From Doryteuthis pealeii (lineage: Eukaryota > Mollusca > Cephalopoda > Myopsida > Loliginidae), in contig CM042147.1 in the NCBI GenBank assembly GCA_023376005.1, positions 115,207,712-115,271,711 on the forward strand: DNA of 64,000 nt. The letters are read 5' to 3'. The position numbers were made by a program, and so were the translations under genes. Position 1 is the stretch's first letter, and each line of letters starts with the position of its first letter. The notes under the pieces were generated by a model. The model did not search any database, was not told where the DNA came from, and saw only the letters and a program-made list of their open reading frames with translations. Positions 63,731 through 64,000 of the stretch are shown one piece after another.

Positions 63731-64000
63731 AAAAGAAAGCTTGCTGTTCCAGGGGGAAGAAGAAAGAAAACAAAAAGATAGAAAAATACCTAGACCTTGT
63801 AAAGTTTTTAAATGCCATCCTTGGCCAGTTGAAAAGGGCTTAGAGAAAGTCCTGTGTTATGGAATCCTTTGGTAAGCATATAAGTCCTATCCTACGTATT
63901 GGTAAAGGTCCTGTGATTTAATCCTCAAAGAATGCCTGCATAATTATGACCAGTATGGTCGGTTAAGTATTGTATCAACCTCAGAGTACTGCCAGTGATT
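63731..64000 (+). other. Diverged R4-like scrap and family with 50-bp unit words
   Basis: GATAGAAAAATACCTAGACC and GTTGAAAAGGGCTTAGAG resemble KIDKYLDL and ALEKGLE codons of the element above, decayed. Then ATCCTTTGGTAAGCATATAA recalls the minisatellite at 1-250. The feature is cut by the window end. Confidence 0.4.

Overview
The window reads as gene-poor, AT-rich animal DNA built almost entirely from repeats. It holds two tRNA-headed SINE families, many 5'-truncated non-LTR retrotransposon ends, mariner relics, solo LTRs, long TA/TG/GAT/TAA microsatellites, minisatellites and two satellite arrays. I found no intact host protein gene, rRNA or canonical tRNA gene. A marine invertebrate fits best; a mollusc, perhaps a cephalopod, is a guess from overall repeat style, not something proven here. 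There is one assembly gap (28901-29000).

Layout: 0-6 kb has a 50-bp minisatellite, dispersed repeats, a solo LTR with a 4-bp target duplication, and a decayed non-LTR reverse transcriptase split by a foldback element. 6.7-13.4 kb is about 6 kb of strand-asymmetric purine/pyrimidine DNA interrupted by an LTR-like block and a SINE. 14-25 kb holds minisatellites, a TIR element, a SINE with a triplicated body, and a palindrome of two head-to-head hammerhead ribozymes. 25-34 kb has SINEs, retrotransposon ends, a 93-bp satellite abutting the gap, a heat-shock-element/TATA pair, and a 1-kb inverted-repeat element. 37-45 kb has a mariner relic with both termini and TA duplications, two more TA-embedded palindromes, I-clade-like ends (one tandemly repeated at 331 bp), another solo LTR, and RTE-like 3' ends in tandem. 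45-52 kb has SINEs, a GC-rich insertion with a 19-bp target duplication, and an ATC/AAC minisatellite. 52.5-54.4 kb is a cluster of hammerhead motifs. 54.9-57.2 kb is a 154-bp satellite with higher-order structure. 59-64 kb has a second mariner relic, a foldback element, and an R4/Dong-like retrotransposon end embedded in TAA repeats.

The main discovery is a set of type I hammerhead ribozyme motifs: minus strand near 6.43, 22.36, 50.65 and 52.93 kb; plus strand near 22.47, 53.35, 53.74 and 54.12 kb; and a broken one at 53.59 kb. The core CTGANGA and GAAA boxes are present, and the separate sequences forming stem I pair exactly (3-6 bp) in each copy although their sequences differ between loci. 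Most lie within about 25-110 nt of a TA-rich microsatellite, and two occur as head-to-head palindromes. Hammerheads are known in Penelope-like elements and in small non-autonomous retrozymes of animals, so these are probably such elements; no Penelope reverse transcriptase or GIY-YIG domain is recognisable here.

Structures and homologies were read by eye. No folding program or database search was run.
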